Below, one piece after another: positions 35,552 to 44,501 of a stretch of 64,000 nucleotides of DNA. The notes below the pieces were generated by a model. That model did no database searches. It was given only the letters and a program-made list of their open reading frames with translations, and had not been told where the DNA came from. How positions within the stretch are numbered: position 1 is the first letter of the stretch; the number at the start of each line of letters is the position of its first letter. This DNA comes from UBA5429 sp942493315. Lineage in GTDB: Bacteria; Bacteroidota; Bacteroidia; Bacteroidales; WCHB1-69. A program made the translations under genes and the position numbers. The stretch spans positions 2,108,001 to 2,172,000 of the forward strand of contig OW818690.1 in the NCBI GenBank assembly GCA_942493315.1, in the 5' to 3' direction.

Positions 35552-36655
35552 TTATGGATAAAATTCATATAGATAATAGTAGGTTTCTATTCTAATTGCT
35601 TCTTTATTTCTAATGATATTTTGATAATAAGCTCTTCCTCCAATTTGGTAGTTGTTTTGAGAGGATTGTTCAGATTCTATTTTTCTCTTTAATTGATTGG
35701 TTGCCATTGTGTCTTCCGGATAATAATTGGTAAAATATTCTGTAATTAGACCATTTTCATCATAATTATACCCTTTTTCATAACCATTATTTGTCTCATA
35801 ATCGGTATCATCTATGTGTACTGTTTGATAAATGGTTTGTATTGGTTCATTGAACCATTCTCCATCTGTAATAAATTGAAAATAAATTTCGTCTGTTGGG
35901 TTTTTGATAAATCGGTTTGTACTATTTTCAATGTCGAAGCTATTTCCGTTTGACTTTAAATAACCAAACTGATTTTCGATTTGACGTTCAGAAAAACAAC
36001 AATACATGGTCAGAGAATCATAATCTGTTTTAAAGGGTTGATTAAAATACACATTTGATTGATTGAATTTTTCATTTGAACCAATATCTATTGTTATATT
36101 TAGAGTATATGAATTTGGATCAATTTTTTTATTTAGATAGTTCGTATTGTAGTAAAGATTTTGAGTATTGATAAGTGACCCACTTTTGTACTTTCGATTT
36201 TCTATAATGGTATATCCAAAAATGGAATCTCCTGAAGAAAATTCAAAAGTTATGTATTTTACAGTATCTATACGAATCAGTTGAGTTTGAGATTCATTGT
36301 AAAATCGTGAAATCTGGATGGATTCTTTTTCTGATATTTGATGTTCTTCATATTCCAGATAGTACCCATTATTGGGCTTTCTAATTGATAATATATGACC
36401 AGCACTATCTAATCTCATTCTCCATACTAAATTTCCATATTGGTTTTTAATATCTATTTGCCGAATTCTCTTCGAACGATAAAATTCAGTTTTATTATCA
36501 AAAAGAATAGGATCATATTTGGGACTTAAAAACTGAGAATGAAAAGTAAAAGAGTAACTAATTCCACTGTGATCGATCAAATTCGAAAATCTTGCTTGTT
36601 GAGAGAAGCCAATCAGGGGGAAGAAAGCCAGAAGTATTATCGTATTTTTTAACAT
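35552..36655 (-). CDS. Secreted protein of unknown function
   Basis: A 367-residue protein with a signal peptide (NTIILLAFFPLIGFSQQ). The mature part is rich in Tyr, Asn and Ser, with beta-strand-like segments (GNLVWRMRLDSAGHILSIRKPNNGYYLEYEE; ENGLITEYFTNYYPEDTM) reminiscent of YD/toxin-like periodic repeats, but no family is assigned. It is predicted to be periplasmic or outer-membrane associated. It stands alone between repeat DNA and a short truncated secreted frame. Confidence 0.65.
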   Translation of the reverse strand: MLKNTIILLAFFPLIGFSQQARFSNLIDHSGISYSFTFHSQFLSPKYDPILFDNKTEFYRSKRIRQIDIKNQYGNLVWRMRLDSAGHILSIRKPNNGYYLEYEEHQISEKESIQISRFYNESQTQLIRIDTVKYITFEFSSGDSIFGYTIIENRKYKSGSLINTQNLYYNTNYLNKKIDPNSYTLNITIDIGSNEKFNQSNVYFNQPFKTDYDSLTMYCCFSERQIENQFGYLKSNGNSFDIENSTNRFIKNPTDEIYFQFITDGEWFNEPIQTIYQTVHIDDTDYETNNGYEKGYNYDENGLITEYFTNYYPEDTMATNQLKRKIESEQSSQNNYQIGGRAYYQNIIRNKEAIRIETYYYLYEFYP

Positions 36656-36672
36656 TTTTATTCTTTATTAGT

Positions 36673-36843
36673 TTAATCGGCAATAATAACGATAAAATTT
36701 AAAAAATGAAACGACTTTGCATGTGGTATCAATTTAACATAGTCATAATATTTATTCTGTTGTCCATACATATTAAGAGAGGCTAATAAAAATAGGAGCA
36801 TTAAATATATATGTAATTTCCTGATTCTTTTTTTTATTTTCAT
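36673..36843 (-). CDS. Short secreted peptide or truncated gene
   Basis: A 56-codon frame with a convincing signal peptide (LHIYLMLLFLLASLNMYGQQ) and a short tail ending FHFLNFIVIIAD. The signal is normal for this genome, but the mature part is only ~25 residues, so it may be the 5' end of a decayed gene and not a real peptide gene. Confidence 0.35.
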   Translation of the reverse strand: MKIKKRIRKLHIYLMLLFLLASLNMYGQQNKYYDYVKLIPHAKSFHFLNFIVIIAD

Positions 36844-36864
36844 TATTAAATAGAGTTAATATTG

Positions 36865-37743
36865 TTATATAACATCAAGTTTCCCTTTTTTATGAGGAAA
36901 TTTTTCAAGAATTAAATCTGCACACTTTTTATCAATTGCAAAATTATTGATTATTATTTCCGTTTTTGTTTGTCCTCTGTTACGTGCATCAATAAAAACT
37001 TTTTCAAAAGTTAAATATTGCATTTCTTCTTCAGGGATATAGTAAATATGAATTTTTATATGTCTAAATCCATCACCTTTTCCTAATTTTTCTAAAGCTT
37101 CTATAGGATCTATTTCTAAATTCTCAAGTAGCTTTTGAGTGGCAGAAGTATATTCAAAATCTTTTTGAAACGTGTATTTAGGATACCATTTCCCAAGTAA
37201 TTCTGAAAATGGATAAATTTTCTTTTTCATAATCATCATAATAGGAATACTAAAAATGATAGAAGCTTCAAAGATCCAAACGATTGCCAAAGCAAATCCT
37301 TTAAAAGTTCCCCCGAACATACCCCACATCCCCACTTTATTTATTTCTACAATAGCATAAAAAAAGTTTCTTGGATCGGCTATCCAGTATAAATTACTTA
37401 AAAACTCAGATATACTTGGAATTTCACCTGTGGATGCCATGTAAATATAAACTGCCCATTGAAAGAAATAGACAATAAAAGCAGAGAATAGTACCAATAT
37501 TATTCTACTTTTTTTATTTCGATTATTTGTAAAATGATTCAATAATTTATTAATTATATTAATTGCCAAACCCATACAGATTGTAAAAATAAAATTAAAA
37601 TAGACAAAAGGCATTATAAACTGAACGATTGAATATACATATCCTAATAAGAATCCAAAAATTAGGCATATCCCGAAAGATAGAACTAATCCCAGACGAT
37701 TTACATTCAGTGACTCCTGATAAAATAAATTTTTATTTTCCAT
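36865..37743 (-). CDS. Multi-pass membrane protein of unknown function
   Basis: A 292-residue protein with about five transmembrane helices in residues 12-175 (GLVLSFGICLIFGFLLGYVY; FVYFNFIFTICMGLAINII; IILVLFSAFIVYFFQWAVYI; GFALAIVWIFEASIIFSIPI) and a cytosolic C-terminal domain of ~110 residues (YPKYTFQKDFEYTSATQK.., IHIYYIPEEEMQYLTFE). No family is recognised. A 25-residue hydrophobic reading frame lies 31 bp upstream. Confidence 0.7.
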   Translation of the reverse strand: MENKNLFYQESLNVNRLGLVLSFGICLIFGFLLGYVYSIVQFIMPFVYFNFIFTICMGLAINIINKLLNHFTNNRNKKSRIILVLFSAFIVYFFQWAVYIYMASTGEIPSISEFLSNLYWIADPRNFFYAIVEINKVGMWGMFGGTFKGFALAIVWIFEASIIFSIPIMMIMKKKIYPFSELLGKWYPKYTFQKDFEYTSATQKLLENLEIDPIEALEKLGKGDGFRHIKIHIYYIPEEEMQYLTFEKVFIDARNRGQTKTEIIINNFAIDKKCADLILEKFPHKKGKLDVI

Positions 37744-37773
37744 ATTGATAATACTTTTATATTAATGATTTGA

Positions 37774-37851
37774 TTATTTACTTAAAATGAGATAATATAA
37801 GACAAATACTATGAAAGGTATGATAAAAGTAAATGCATCTTTTTGTTCCAT
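37774..37851 (-). CDS. Candidate 25-residue single-pass membrane peptide
   Basis: The short frame MEQKDAFTFIIPFIVFVLYY.. (ending LILSK) consists of a charged head and one hydrophobic helix. It lies between two membrane or secreted genes on the same strand. The composition fits a small membrane protein, but the length makes chance likely too. Confidence 0.35.
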   Translation of the reverse strand: MEQKDAFTFIIPFIVFVLYYLILSK

Positions 37852-37881
37852 AGTTTTATTTTATTAAGTTTATAAATCTAT

Positions 37882-38727
37882 TTATTTGAATTCTTTAATA
37901 TTTAGAGATTCTCTTTGCTCAACGTATTGTCTGAATTGAATCAGAAATTCATTAAAATCGATGCCATATACCTCTTTAAAAATTTTGTTATGGTTGTTAG
38001 ATTTAATTAGACTTTTCATATACACCAGAAATTTATCCTTTCCATATTTTTCGATTAAATAATCTACCATACAGGCAAACTCTGAATACATAAATGTAAT
38101 TCGATAGGGAACATCCAACTTAGTTTGATCTTCTCTTTTTGTTTTGAAATCGAATGGGGGTAAAAAATTACCCTGAGCGATAGCCCGATATGTTTCCGAT
38201 TTACTTGGATAAAATGAAGTTCCCATTTGATTGGAACTATATGTTGCAATCCCTTCCAACAACCATTTTGGATAGTTCAATTCTGCAAATATCCCTTTAT
38301 GTTGAAAAATTAAAACATGAGATAGCTCATGTCTTATGTAGATATCCAATGAGATTTTTCCTTGATCTGCTTCTCTTAGAGCCCAGGGAGATATTATTAA
38401 TCTGCCGGTTGGATAGGCTGAAAATCTGGCTTTAGAAAATGAACGTTTTACAAAACTCAGACTATCTTTAAAAATGAAAATCTTTGGTTTTTGTTTAAAT
38501 TTTAAATCATGAAATTCTTCCACTGAAGAAATTAATGTGTCAATTCTTGTAAAATCATTGAATGTAGCCCCTTTTTGGACATAAATAATGGTTTTATTTT
38601 CTTCATGTTTATTAAATCCAACGATGAATGGTGTGTATGTAAATAGTTTGCCAAATAAAAATTGATAACTGATTATCAAAATGCAAATTATAAGTATTGT
38701 AAAAAGTGCTTTTTTCATTTTTTTCAA
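37882..38727 (-). CDS. Membrane-anchored gluzincin-type peptidase-like protein (peptidase MA family)
   Basis: A 281-residue protein with an N-terminal signal anchor (ALFTILIICILIISYQFLF). The zinc-protease motif HELSH (HExxH) near residue 137 is followed by LNYPKWLLEGIATYSS, where the E of 'WLLEG-A' is the third zinc ligand, as in the peptidase MA-like family. It is expected to act outside the cytoplasmic membrane; the substrate is unknown. Its start overlaps the stop of the upstream membrane gene by 4 bp, so the two are translationally coupled. A decayed partial copy lies at 35229. Confidence 0.8.
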   Translation of the reverse strand: MKKMKKALFTILIICILIISYQFLFGKLFTYTPFIVGFNKHEENKTIIYVQKGATFNDFTRIDTLISSVEEFHDLKFKQKPKIFIFKDSLSFVKRSFSKARFSAYPTGRLIISPWALREADQGKISLDIYIRHELSHVLIFQHKGIFAELNYPKWLLEGIATYSSNQMGTSFYPSKSETYRAIAQGNFLPPFDFKTKREDQTKLDVPYRITFMYSEFACMVDYLIEKYGKDKFLVYMKSLIKSNNHNKIFKEVYGIDFNEFLIQFRQYVEQRESLNIKEFK

Positions 38728-39362
38728 ATTTTTTCAAATGCTTTTGCAAGCAACAGAAAAGCAATTGGCCCAACTGCTCCCCAACCGATTATTCCTGTAT
38801 ATATCCCAATTTGAGGTGCAAAAAATGTGAGAAATAACCCCAATAAACACAGAATACCACTAAATAGTACTACATAGCGTGTAATATTCAATAGTTTATT
38901 ACCTTTTAATACCGGAGCAATCAGGATCATTGAAATGCCAAAAAACCAATCCCAGGTAAAATTATCGAGTACAAAGATAAATACCGGCCATTTACAAGGT
39001 ATAAATAATGATTTTATAAAGCTATCGAATAGATCTTGGTTGCTATTTACAAAAAGTAATAAAAAGTTGTTACATGAAGTAATAGCCACGCACATAGACA
39101 TAAATATAAGTGCCGCCATACTAAATGGCTTATATGTAGGAATGGCATATTTATGTAACATGATCATGGAGAATATCAAAAATGGTCCCATCAAAACCAC
39201 CAGTAAAGCCATAATCGATAAAAAAACACCTGATTCAACAGGGGTTCCGTAAGAAGAAAGGGCAATTCCTGATACAATCCCATAAATTTGAGTTAAAGCG
39301 AATGTAATCCAAAATGAAATTAAACTTAGTTTTTTCTCATTGTTTGTAAATGTATTATTCAT
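38724..39362 (-). CDS. Polytopic membrane protein coupled to the peptidase
   Basis: A 212-residue protein with six predicted membrane helices (LISFWITFALTQIYGIVSGI; GVFLSIMALLVVLMGPFLIF; FSMAALIFMSMCVAITSC; VFIFVLDNFTWDWFFGISMI; YVVLFSGILCLLGLFLTFFA; IIGWGAVGPIAFLLLAKAF). The family is unrecognised. The 4-bp ATGA overlap with the peptidase-like gene suggests that they function together. Confidence 0.7.
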   Translation of the reverse strand: MNNTFTNNEKKLSLISFWITFALTQIYGIVSGIALSSYGTPVESGVFLSIMALLVVLMGPFLIFSMIMLHKYAIPTYKPFSMAALIFMSMCVAITSCNNFLLLFVNSNQDLFDSFIKSLFIPCKWPVFIFVLDNFTWDWFFGISMILIAPVLKGNKLLNITRYVVLFSGILCLLGLFLTFFAPQIGIYTGIIGWGAVGPIAFLLLAKAFEKI

Positions 39363-39406
39363 GGTACTATTAAATGTTGAGGTGAATATTTTTTTAAATA
39401 ATTTTT

Positions 39407-39850
39407 TTACAAATCTTTTTTAAGATAAATCATATCAATTAGTTGAATATCTCCATCAAACATCGGGTGATCATAATAATCTATAAAAAAATTCTTTAAC
39501 CGATGTGAGATGATGAATCCACAACCTTCATAAAAGGCCATTATACCGGGTGTTTCACCAGTCCCGACAAGCATCGTTTTATAGTCATTTTTGTAATAAT
39601 CAGATATGTATTGAATCAAGGCTTTCCCATATCCCTTACCTTGAAATGGTTCGTATGTAGCGATGTTTTTTAACTCACAGGTTTCTCTGTTTAAACCGAT
39701 AACAACACAAATACTTTTCAAATCGTCATCAAATAAACCAAACATATCTCCATCCGATAAGTATTTATCAATCATAACTTCTGACTCATCTGCTAAAAGT
39801 AACAGGTCCAGATATCGTTTTTTATTTTCTAAAATTTTTTCAATTTTCAT
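39407..39850 (-). CDS. GNAT N-acetyltransferase
   Basis: A 147-residue protein from MKIEKILENKKRY. The acetyl-CoA site is visible in EPFQGKGYGKALIQYI (Q/RxxGxG/A pattern), preceded by the strand CELKNIATY and followed by GIMAFYEGCGFIISHRL. The substrate is unknown. The ATG at 39850 gives a normal N-terminus; the longer in-frame extension runs into repeat DNA. A deleted copy of this gene is present at 53097-53254 within the cassette array. Confidence 0.85.
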   Translation of the reverse strand: MKIEKILENKKRYLDLLLLADESEVMIDKYLSDGDMFGLFDDDLKSICVVIGLNRETCELKNIATYEPFQGKGYGKALIQYISDYYKNDYKTMLVGTGETPGIMAFYEGCGFIISHRLKNFFIDYYDHPMFDGDIQLIDMIYLKKDL

Positions 39851-39871
39851 TATGTTTTTTTTGGTTATTTT

Positions 39872-40075
39872 GGCACACTGATGACACTGATTAAATGTCA
39901 ATGGTCGATAGTCAATGGTCGATAGTCAATGGTCGATAGCAATGGTCGATAGTCGATAGTCAATGGTTTTTTTTACACTGTGGAACATTGTGATCCCAAC
40001 AAATTATAAAATTTAAAATGAAAAATGCCACGAATTCACGAATTAAATATCGAATTATTATTCAAAATTAATAAG
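39872..40075. repeat. Composite intergenic repeat, copy 2 (shortened)
   Basis: Family A head (gcacactgatgacactgatt), then eight GTCAATG/GTCGATA heptamers, 'TTTTTTACACTGTGGAACATTGTGATC' and 'AATGCCACGAATTCACGAATTA'. It lacks the CTTTCAAC middle of the copies at 34222 and 43981. Confidence 0.75.
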
Positions 40076-40148
40076 CTTATTACTAATCAATTTTTAGTTC
40101 AATCTTGTATAGGTTAATATTTAAAAAATTTAAGTTTACAAACATTTA

Positions 40149-40260
40149 TTCAAAATCCGCTTCATCATTGGAGATTTTTATTCTTTCAGATTTTCCTTTT
40201 ACAATTCTCCATTGAACAATATAAGCTCCTGCACCGTCAGAAAACATTCCTTAAATATTA
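40149..40260 (-). pseudogene. C-terminal fragment of a lipoprotein gene (copy of the 41433 end)
   Basis: Nearly identical to 41434-41541, the last ~36 codons of the lipoprotein gene at 41433-42275, with only a few substitutions, then ending abruptly at ~40258. It indicates a recent duplication and deletion with the intervening gene at 40266-41402 between the copies. Confidence 0.85.
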
Positions 40261-40265
40261 GATAT

Positions 40266-41402
40266 TTATTCGTATAATCCTTTTTCTGAAATTATTATCC
40301 ATTTATTGTTTCTATATTCCATTTTTGTTATGATCTTTTTGTATCCTTTGTATTCTCCATTATTATAGATTGATTTATATTGAAACACCTCCTTAGTTTT
40401 AGGTTTGCTTTCATAGATTATTTCTTTATAATCATCTAAAGGAACATTTTCAATATTTTCGGGAAATCCATGTAATAAATAATCACTAAATTCTGAAGAA
40501 AAAAACTTTCCACTTTTTATTAATTCCCCTGTTGAATCGTACTCATGAAATTTAAAAATATAAAGATCTTGTTTTGACTTGTAAAATTTAAAATTGTAAA
40601 ATATATCAATTAATTTATTAAAAAATGATACATGTTTTTTATATCGAATCCACAATGTCCCATTTGTATAGTATTGATATTTTGAATTTCTATTTATTTT
40701 AATTTTGCATTTTCCATTTTCATAATATTCCGAATATTTATTTCGATTGTTTTTAAAATAATATTCAGAAATCAATGATTTATCCGTTCTGTATTTCTTT
40801 TCAATTCCTTTTTTAATATCTTTAAAAACGAGAATATTTTCTAAAGTATCGAACTCAATCAATAAATATTTAGGATATTTCGTATTTGCAAATTCATAAG
40901 TTTGTTTATATGGAAAATAGATCTTTTTTAATTTACCATTCTGATAATACTCTTTTAATGTATCAATAGGCTGTCCATTTTTAAATGTTCCTATCTTTTT
41001 TATATTTCCATTAAAATAATAATCAATTAGTTTGCCATTACAAAGACTATCACAGTAAATGTATTCAGAAGATGGAGGATTAGTCAAATACCAACCAAAA
41101 CGGATTTTATCCGTGTAAAATGTATCTATTGTTAGTCCATGTTTTGTAATATTTATCCAATAAGGATCTTGATATAAATAATGCAAAAAAACTTGATATT
41201 TTCCTGTATCAGGAAGTTCTATATATGTTGAGTTCTTCTCATATAAAGACCAAAATCCACTTGCATTAGAAATCACAATTGCTAATGAAGTGTCGATTGT
41301 CTGAGTACACTGATTGATAATTACAGCTTTATAATAAACTTGTTGACTTTTTAAAAAACAGAATGAAAATAAAAATAAAATTACTAAATAATATTTCTTC
41401 AT
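40266..41402 (-). CDS. Secreted MORN-like repeat protein
   Basis: A 378-residue protein with a signal peptide (YYLVILFLFSFCFLKSQQ). From residue ~120 on there are repeated 'YY.NGK.KK' units (DYYFNGNIKKIGTFKNGQPID; EYYQNGKLKKIYF; EYYENGKCKIKI; QYYTNGTLWIRY), the toxin-antitoxin 'YwqK/MORN-variant' type repeat common in Bacteroidota. It is probably exported; its role is unknown. It lies between the two copies of the lipoprotein C-terminus. Confidence 0.8.
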   Translation of the reverse strand: MKKYYLVILFLFSFCFLKSQQVYYKAVIINQCTQTIDTSLAIVISNASGFWSLYEKNSTYIELPDTGKYQVFLHYLYQDPYWINITKHGLTIDTFYTDKIRFGWYLTNPPSSEYIYCDSLCNGKLIDYYFNGNIKKIGTFKNGQPIDTLKEYYQNGKLKKIYFPYKQTYEFANTKYPKYLLIEFDTLENILVFKDIKKGIEKKYRTDKSLISEYYFKNNRNKYSEYYENGKCKIKINRNSKYQYYTNGTLWIRYKKHVSFFNKLIDIFYNFKFYKSKQDLYIFKFHEYDSTGELIKSGKFFSSEFSDYLLHGFPENIENVPLDDYKEIIYESKPKTKEVFQYKSIYNNGEYKGYKKIITKMEYRNNKWIIISEKGLYE

Positions 41403-41432
41403 ATTTTTTATTTTTAAAATTAATAATTTTTT

Positions 41433-42275
41433 TTATTCAAAATCCGCTTCATCATTAGAAATTTTTATTCTTTCAGATTTTCCTTTTACTATTCTCCATT
41501 GAACAATATAAGCTCCTGCACCGTCAGAAAACATTCCATCTAAAAAATAATCTTCACCATTCTTTTTTAAATAAAATTGTTTATCTCTTATATAATTGCC
41601 AAAACTTATATTGAACATACCAGATGTTTCGAGTTCAATTTTTTGGTCATCTATAGTAATAGTAAGGCTTTTAAGTTGATTTCTGGGTAAATCCATTCCT
41701 GCATCACTTCCATACCATATTTTGTTGTCAATAAGGCAAATATATTTCCATCCCAGTCCACTATCACAGGTGTCATATTCGTGATTCGATGGATCAAACT
41801 TTTCGATTGTCCCAACTAAGATAATGCCATTGTCTAATTCAATGGATGAAATTCTTTTTTGGTTCATAATACTATCCATATCAATCATAATTGTATCTTC
41901 AAAAATCACTTTCTTTGTTTTACCATGATCGAATGGAATCTCAACAATTATAGAGTCCGGTATTGAAGTGTTTTTTAATACTAAGTGGACAACCGGTATA
42001 GGAGGGTCCATAGCTATTATCTTAAACTTTTCAAATTCAGTTTGAGCATCTAAATGGAAAAACCCATTTTTATCTGTTGTGTCAGATATTCCTTGATAAT
42101 CATCAAAATAAACAATTACATTTTCAATCGGTATTGAGTCTTTATCGATTAAAATGCCATTTAGTTCCGGACTTGTGTATATAGTTCTGAAACTTGGAAA
42201 GATTACACATCCATTGAAAAACAAAAAGATGGGAACATAAAAAATACTTTTTTTATAAATCATAGTTGGTTTCAT
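41433..42275 (-). CDS. Lipoprotein with carboxypeptidase-regulatory-like domain
   Basis: A 280-residue protein with a lipobox (IFLFFNGC). Residues ~35-100 (LNGILIDKDSIPIENVIVYFDDYQGISDTTDKNGFFHLDA) are a CarboxypepD_reg-like beta-sandwich seen in many outer-membrane proteins. The second half (DNGIILVGTIEKFDPS..GMFNISFGNYIRDKQFYLKK) is unrecognised. It is coupled by an ATGA overlap to the small gene upstream. It is likely to be tethered to the outer membrane. Its last 36 codons are duplicated at 40149. Confidence 0.75.
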   Translation of the reverse strand: MKPTMIYKKSIFYVPIFLFFNGCVIFPSFRTIYTSPELNGILIDKDSIPIENVIVYFDDYQGISDTTDKNGFFHLDAQTEFEKFKIIAMDPPIPVVHLVLKNTSIPDSIIVEIPFDHGKTKKVIFEDTIMIDMDSIMNQKRISSIELDNGIILVGTIEKFDPSNHEYDTCDSGLGWKYICLIDNKIWYGSDAGMDLPRNQLKSLTITIDDQKIELETSGMFNISFGNYIRDKQFYLKKNGEDYFLDGMFSDGAGAYIVQWRIVKGKSERIKISNDEADFE

Positions 42276-42511
42276 TTTTTCTTTCCCTTTTTAAAAGGAG
42301 ATTTTGGATGATCAATGTAGATTCTGGTTGTAAACATTTCTGCGGGGTCATCATAAAAAAATTGGATCTCTTTTTTATTTTCTTCCGTAATAATTTCTTC
42401 CACCTTGTACAAAATGGATGGGTTGATAACGTCTCTTACATAAATTAAGCTATCCAGATAAATAATATCAAACTTACCTTTTTCCATTAATTTTTGATAC
42501 TTCTCCATCAT
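42272..42511 (-). CDS. Probable C-terminal part of a frameshifted gene
   Basis: 79 codons starting MMEKYQKLMEK. The same frame stays open upstream without a stop for ~12 more codons (EFEGRNPIWENKK), back to the very codons where the preceding gene (42543-43001) stops with ..VLVRI. The simplest reading is one gene split by a single-base change, a 79-residue protein being the alternative. The ATGA overlap with the downstream lipoprotein gene indicates a real 3' end. Confidence 0.55.
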   Translation of the reverse strand: MMEKYQKLMEKGKFDIIYLDSLIYVRDVINPSILYKVEEIITEENKKEIQFFYDDPAEMFTTRIYIDHPKSPFKKGKKK

Positions 42512-42542
42512 TTTTTTATTTTCCCAGATTGGATTCCTCCCT

Positions 42543-43001
42543 TCAAATTCTTACCAAAACAATTTCATCTTTGCCATCCCTATTGAGATCACCACAATTT
42601 TCAATATAATGAAAACCCAATTCACCACCACTTAGTTTGAGATCATATTTTTTCCATTCAATAAAAGAGAGAGGTTTAAGATATTTATTTAATAAAACAA
42701 GATAACCATAGTCAAAATTGGTATCCACATAGTCATAGTATTTTGGTACTTCCTTTGAAAATGTTGAATCAGTGTATCTTTCAACCAGAGTGTCTGTTTT
42801 TTGGTCACCGTCAAAGTAACCGAAAATGACAAAACGATATCCCATAATCGGAATTGAATTTTTCAAAAAATATTCAGCTTTCATTCTGAGCGTATCTTCC
42901 CATGTTAAGGGTTGTAATGAAGAGGAAATCACTGTTTGTTGTGCATGAATTTGTACAACAAAGAGAGCGAATAAAATGGATAGAATCAATTTGTCTTTCA
43001 T
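42543..43001 (-). CDS. Secreted FG-GAP-like protein, possibly truncated by a frameshift
   Basis: A 152-residue protein with a signal peptide (LILSILFALFVVQIHAQQ) and two FG-GAP/dockerin-like Asp-rich loops (GYFDGDQKTDTL; GDLNRDGKDEIVLV), as in lipoproteins that hold integrin-like blades. It ends right after the second loop, and the +1 frame continues into the gene at 42272-42511, so a full protein of ~245 residues may have existed. The start is coupled (ATGA) to the upstream epimerase gene. Confidence 0.65.
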   Translation of the reverse strand: MKDKLILSILFALFVVQIHAQQTVISSSLQPLTWEDTLRMKAEYFLKNSIPIMGYRFVIFGYFDGDQKTDTLVERYTDSTFSKEVPKYYDYVDTNFDYGYLVLLNKYLKPLSFIEWKKYDLKLSGGELGFHYIENCGDLNRDGKDEIVLVRI

Positions 43002-43939
43002 GCAAAATAATTATTCTTTTCTTTCATCTCTGTTATAGTAGCTTCTAAACCCTCTTTATAGGATGGATATTCAGGTTTCCAATCTAACATTCTTTTGGCT
43101 TTTTCATTTGAAACCTTACAATTCATCCGAATAATTTCATAAAAGTCTCGTCCTAAAACCAATTTAATAATAAATGCCGGAATATGTCCGGGTTGCGGCT
43201 TATTCATCAATTTGGCCATATATTCAGTAAACTCTTTTTGAGTAACTGCCGTATCATCCGCAATAATAAATTTTTCACCAATTGGTAATTTCTCAATGGC
43301 TTTCACTATGGCTGAAGCTGCATCACTTGCATGAATATTGGGAATACAATTATCCCCTTCCCCAATAATCATACCTCTTCCTTTTTCCATCATATTGTAA
43401 GTAAAACGAAAAAGTCCACCATTGCCGTAAATTTTACCAAATAGAAGTTGTATTACTTTTGGGTTTTGGGTTTTTATGGCCTGGTTTACCATTTCATCGG
43501 TGTCTTGACCAATTTCAGTGAGCCCAATTCTAAGAATAGGCCATGTCTCATCAGCTACTTCATTATGTTCTGTTTTAAAACTGGTACCTGAAGGCAAAAT
43601 AATGGGAACATTAAAAAATTGGGCCAAATCCATTGAATTTCGGAAAAAATCATTTGTTTCCTTTCTTAGTTCTTCCTTTCGTTTCTTTGTCATTCGTTGT
43701 CCTGGCTTTACACTTGGCATAGCTAATAATACGATCATATCCAGTTGGTCTGGCAGATTACTTTTGAATGTTTCCGGGTTTCTGATATCACCAATCAAAC
43801 CAAAAGCACCTAATTGATTGATCCTTTCAATTTTATCTTGAGTGCGGGTTAAAGCTATCACTTCATTACCTTTTTCAACTAATTTTGGGAGTAAGTAACT
43901 ACCGACCAGGCCGGTTCCTCCAATGACTAATATTTTCAT
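42998..43939 (-). CDS. NAD(P)-dependent epimerase/dehydratase-like SDR protein
   Basis: A 313-residue extended short-chain dehydrogenase. The N-terminal nucleotide-binding motif is VIGGTGLVGSYL, with a following basic residue (LTRTQDK) suggesting NADP. The middle has DMIVLLAMPSV, and the active-site YxxxK is not obvious, so it may be an atypical NAD-binding protein (NmrA/epimerase class). The C-terminus (DWKPEYPSYKEGLEATI) matches nucleoside-diphosphate-sugar epimerases. It is cytosolic; the substrate is unknown. It is the head gene of a coupled set running to 41433. Confidence 0.85.
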   Translation of the reverse strand: MKILVIGGTGLVGSYLLPKLVEKGNEVIALTRTQDKIERINQLGAFGLIGDIRNPETFKSNLPDQLDMIVLLAMPSVKPGQRMTKKRKEELRKETNDFFRNSMDLAQFFNVPIILPSGTSFKTEHNEVADETWPILRIGLTEIGQDTDEMVNQAIKTQNPKVIQLLFGKIYGNGGLFRFTYNMMEKGRGMIIGEGDNCIPNIHASDAASAIVKAIEKLPIGEKFIIADDTAVTQKEFTEYMAKLMNKPQPGHIPAFIIKLVLGRDFYEIIRMNCKVSNEKAKRMLDWKPEYPSYKEGLEATITEMKEKNNYFA

Positions 43940-43980
43940 GATGATGTGATTTAAATGAATTTGCTATAGGGTTGATTATT

Positions 43981-44455
43981 ATAGAACACTGATGACACTG
44001 ATTAAATGTCAATGGTCGATAGTCAATGGTCAATAGTGTTGAAAATATGATATTTAGGTTTAAAGGTTTATGGGTCTAAAGGTTTAAGGTTTAAGGTTTT
44101 GGGTTTAAGGTTTTGGGTTTAAGGTTTAAGGTTTTGGGTTTAAGGTTTTGGGTTTAAGGTTTAAGGTTTTGGGTTTAAGGTTTTGGGTTTAAAGTATTAA
44201 TTTTATTTCAACCTTTCAACCTTTAAACAGCGAAGCTTTCAACTTTCAACCTTTCAACTTTCAACCATTGAATTAAACACTGTGAAACATTTTTTTACAC
44301 TGTGTAACATTGTGATCATAACAAAAAATTAAATTAAAAAGAAAAATGCCACGAATTTACGAATTAAAAATCGAATTAAATTTTCATTATTCATTATTCA
44401 TTATTCATTATTCATTATTCATTATTCATTATTCATTATTCATTATTCATTATAT
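43981..44455. repeat. Composite intergenic repeat, copy 3, plus ATTATTC heptamer array
   Basis: The same order as at 34222 but with an expanded middle: about fifteen heptamers alternating TTTAAGG and TTTTGGG at roughly 44060-44195, CTTTCAAC tracts and 'AACACTGTGAAACATTTTTTTACAC'. Then, at 44388-44455, there are nine or ten perfect ATTATTC units. No gene is seen. Confidence 0.85.
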
Positions 44456-44501
44456 AGTTATCCGTATTCCATTTTAACAAGTTATGACGTTTTGAAATTG
44501 T

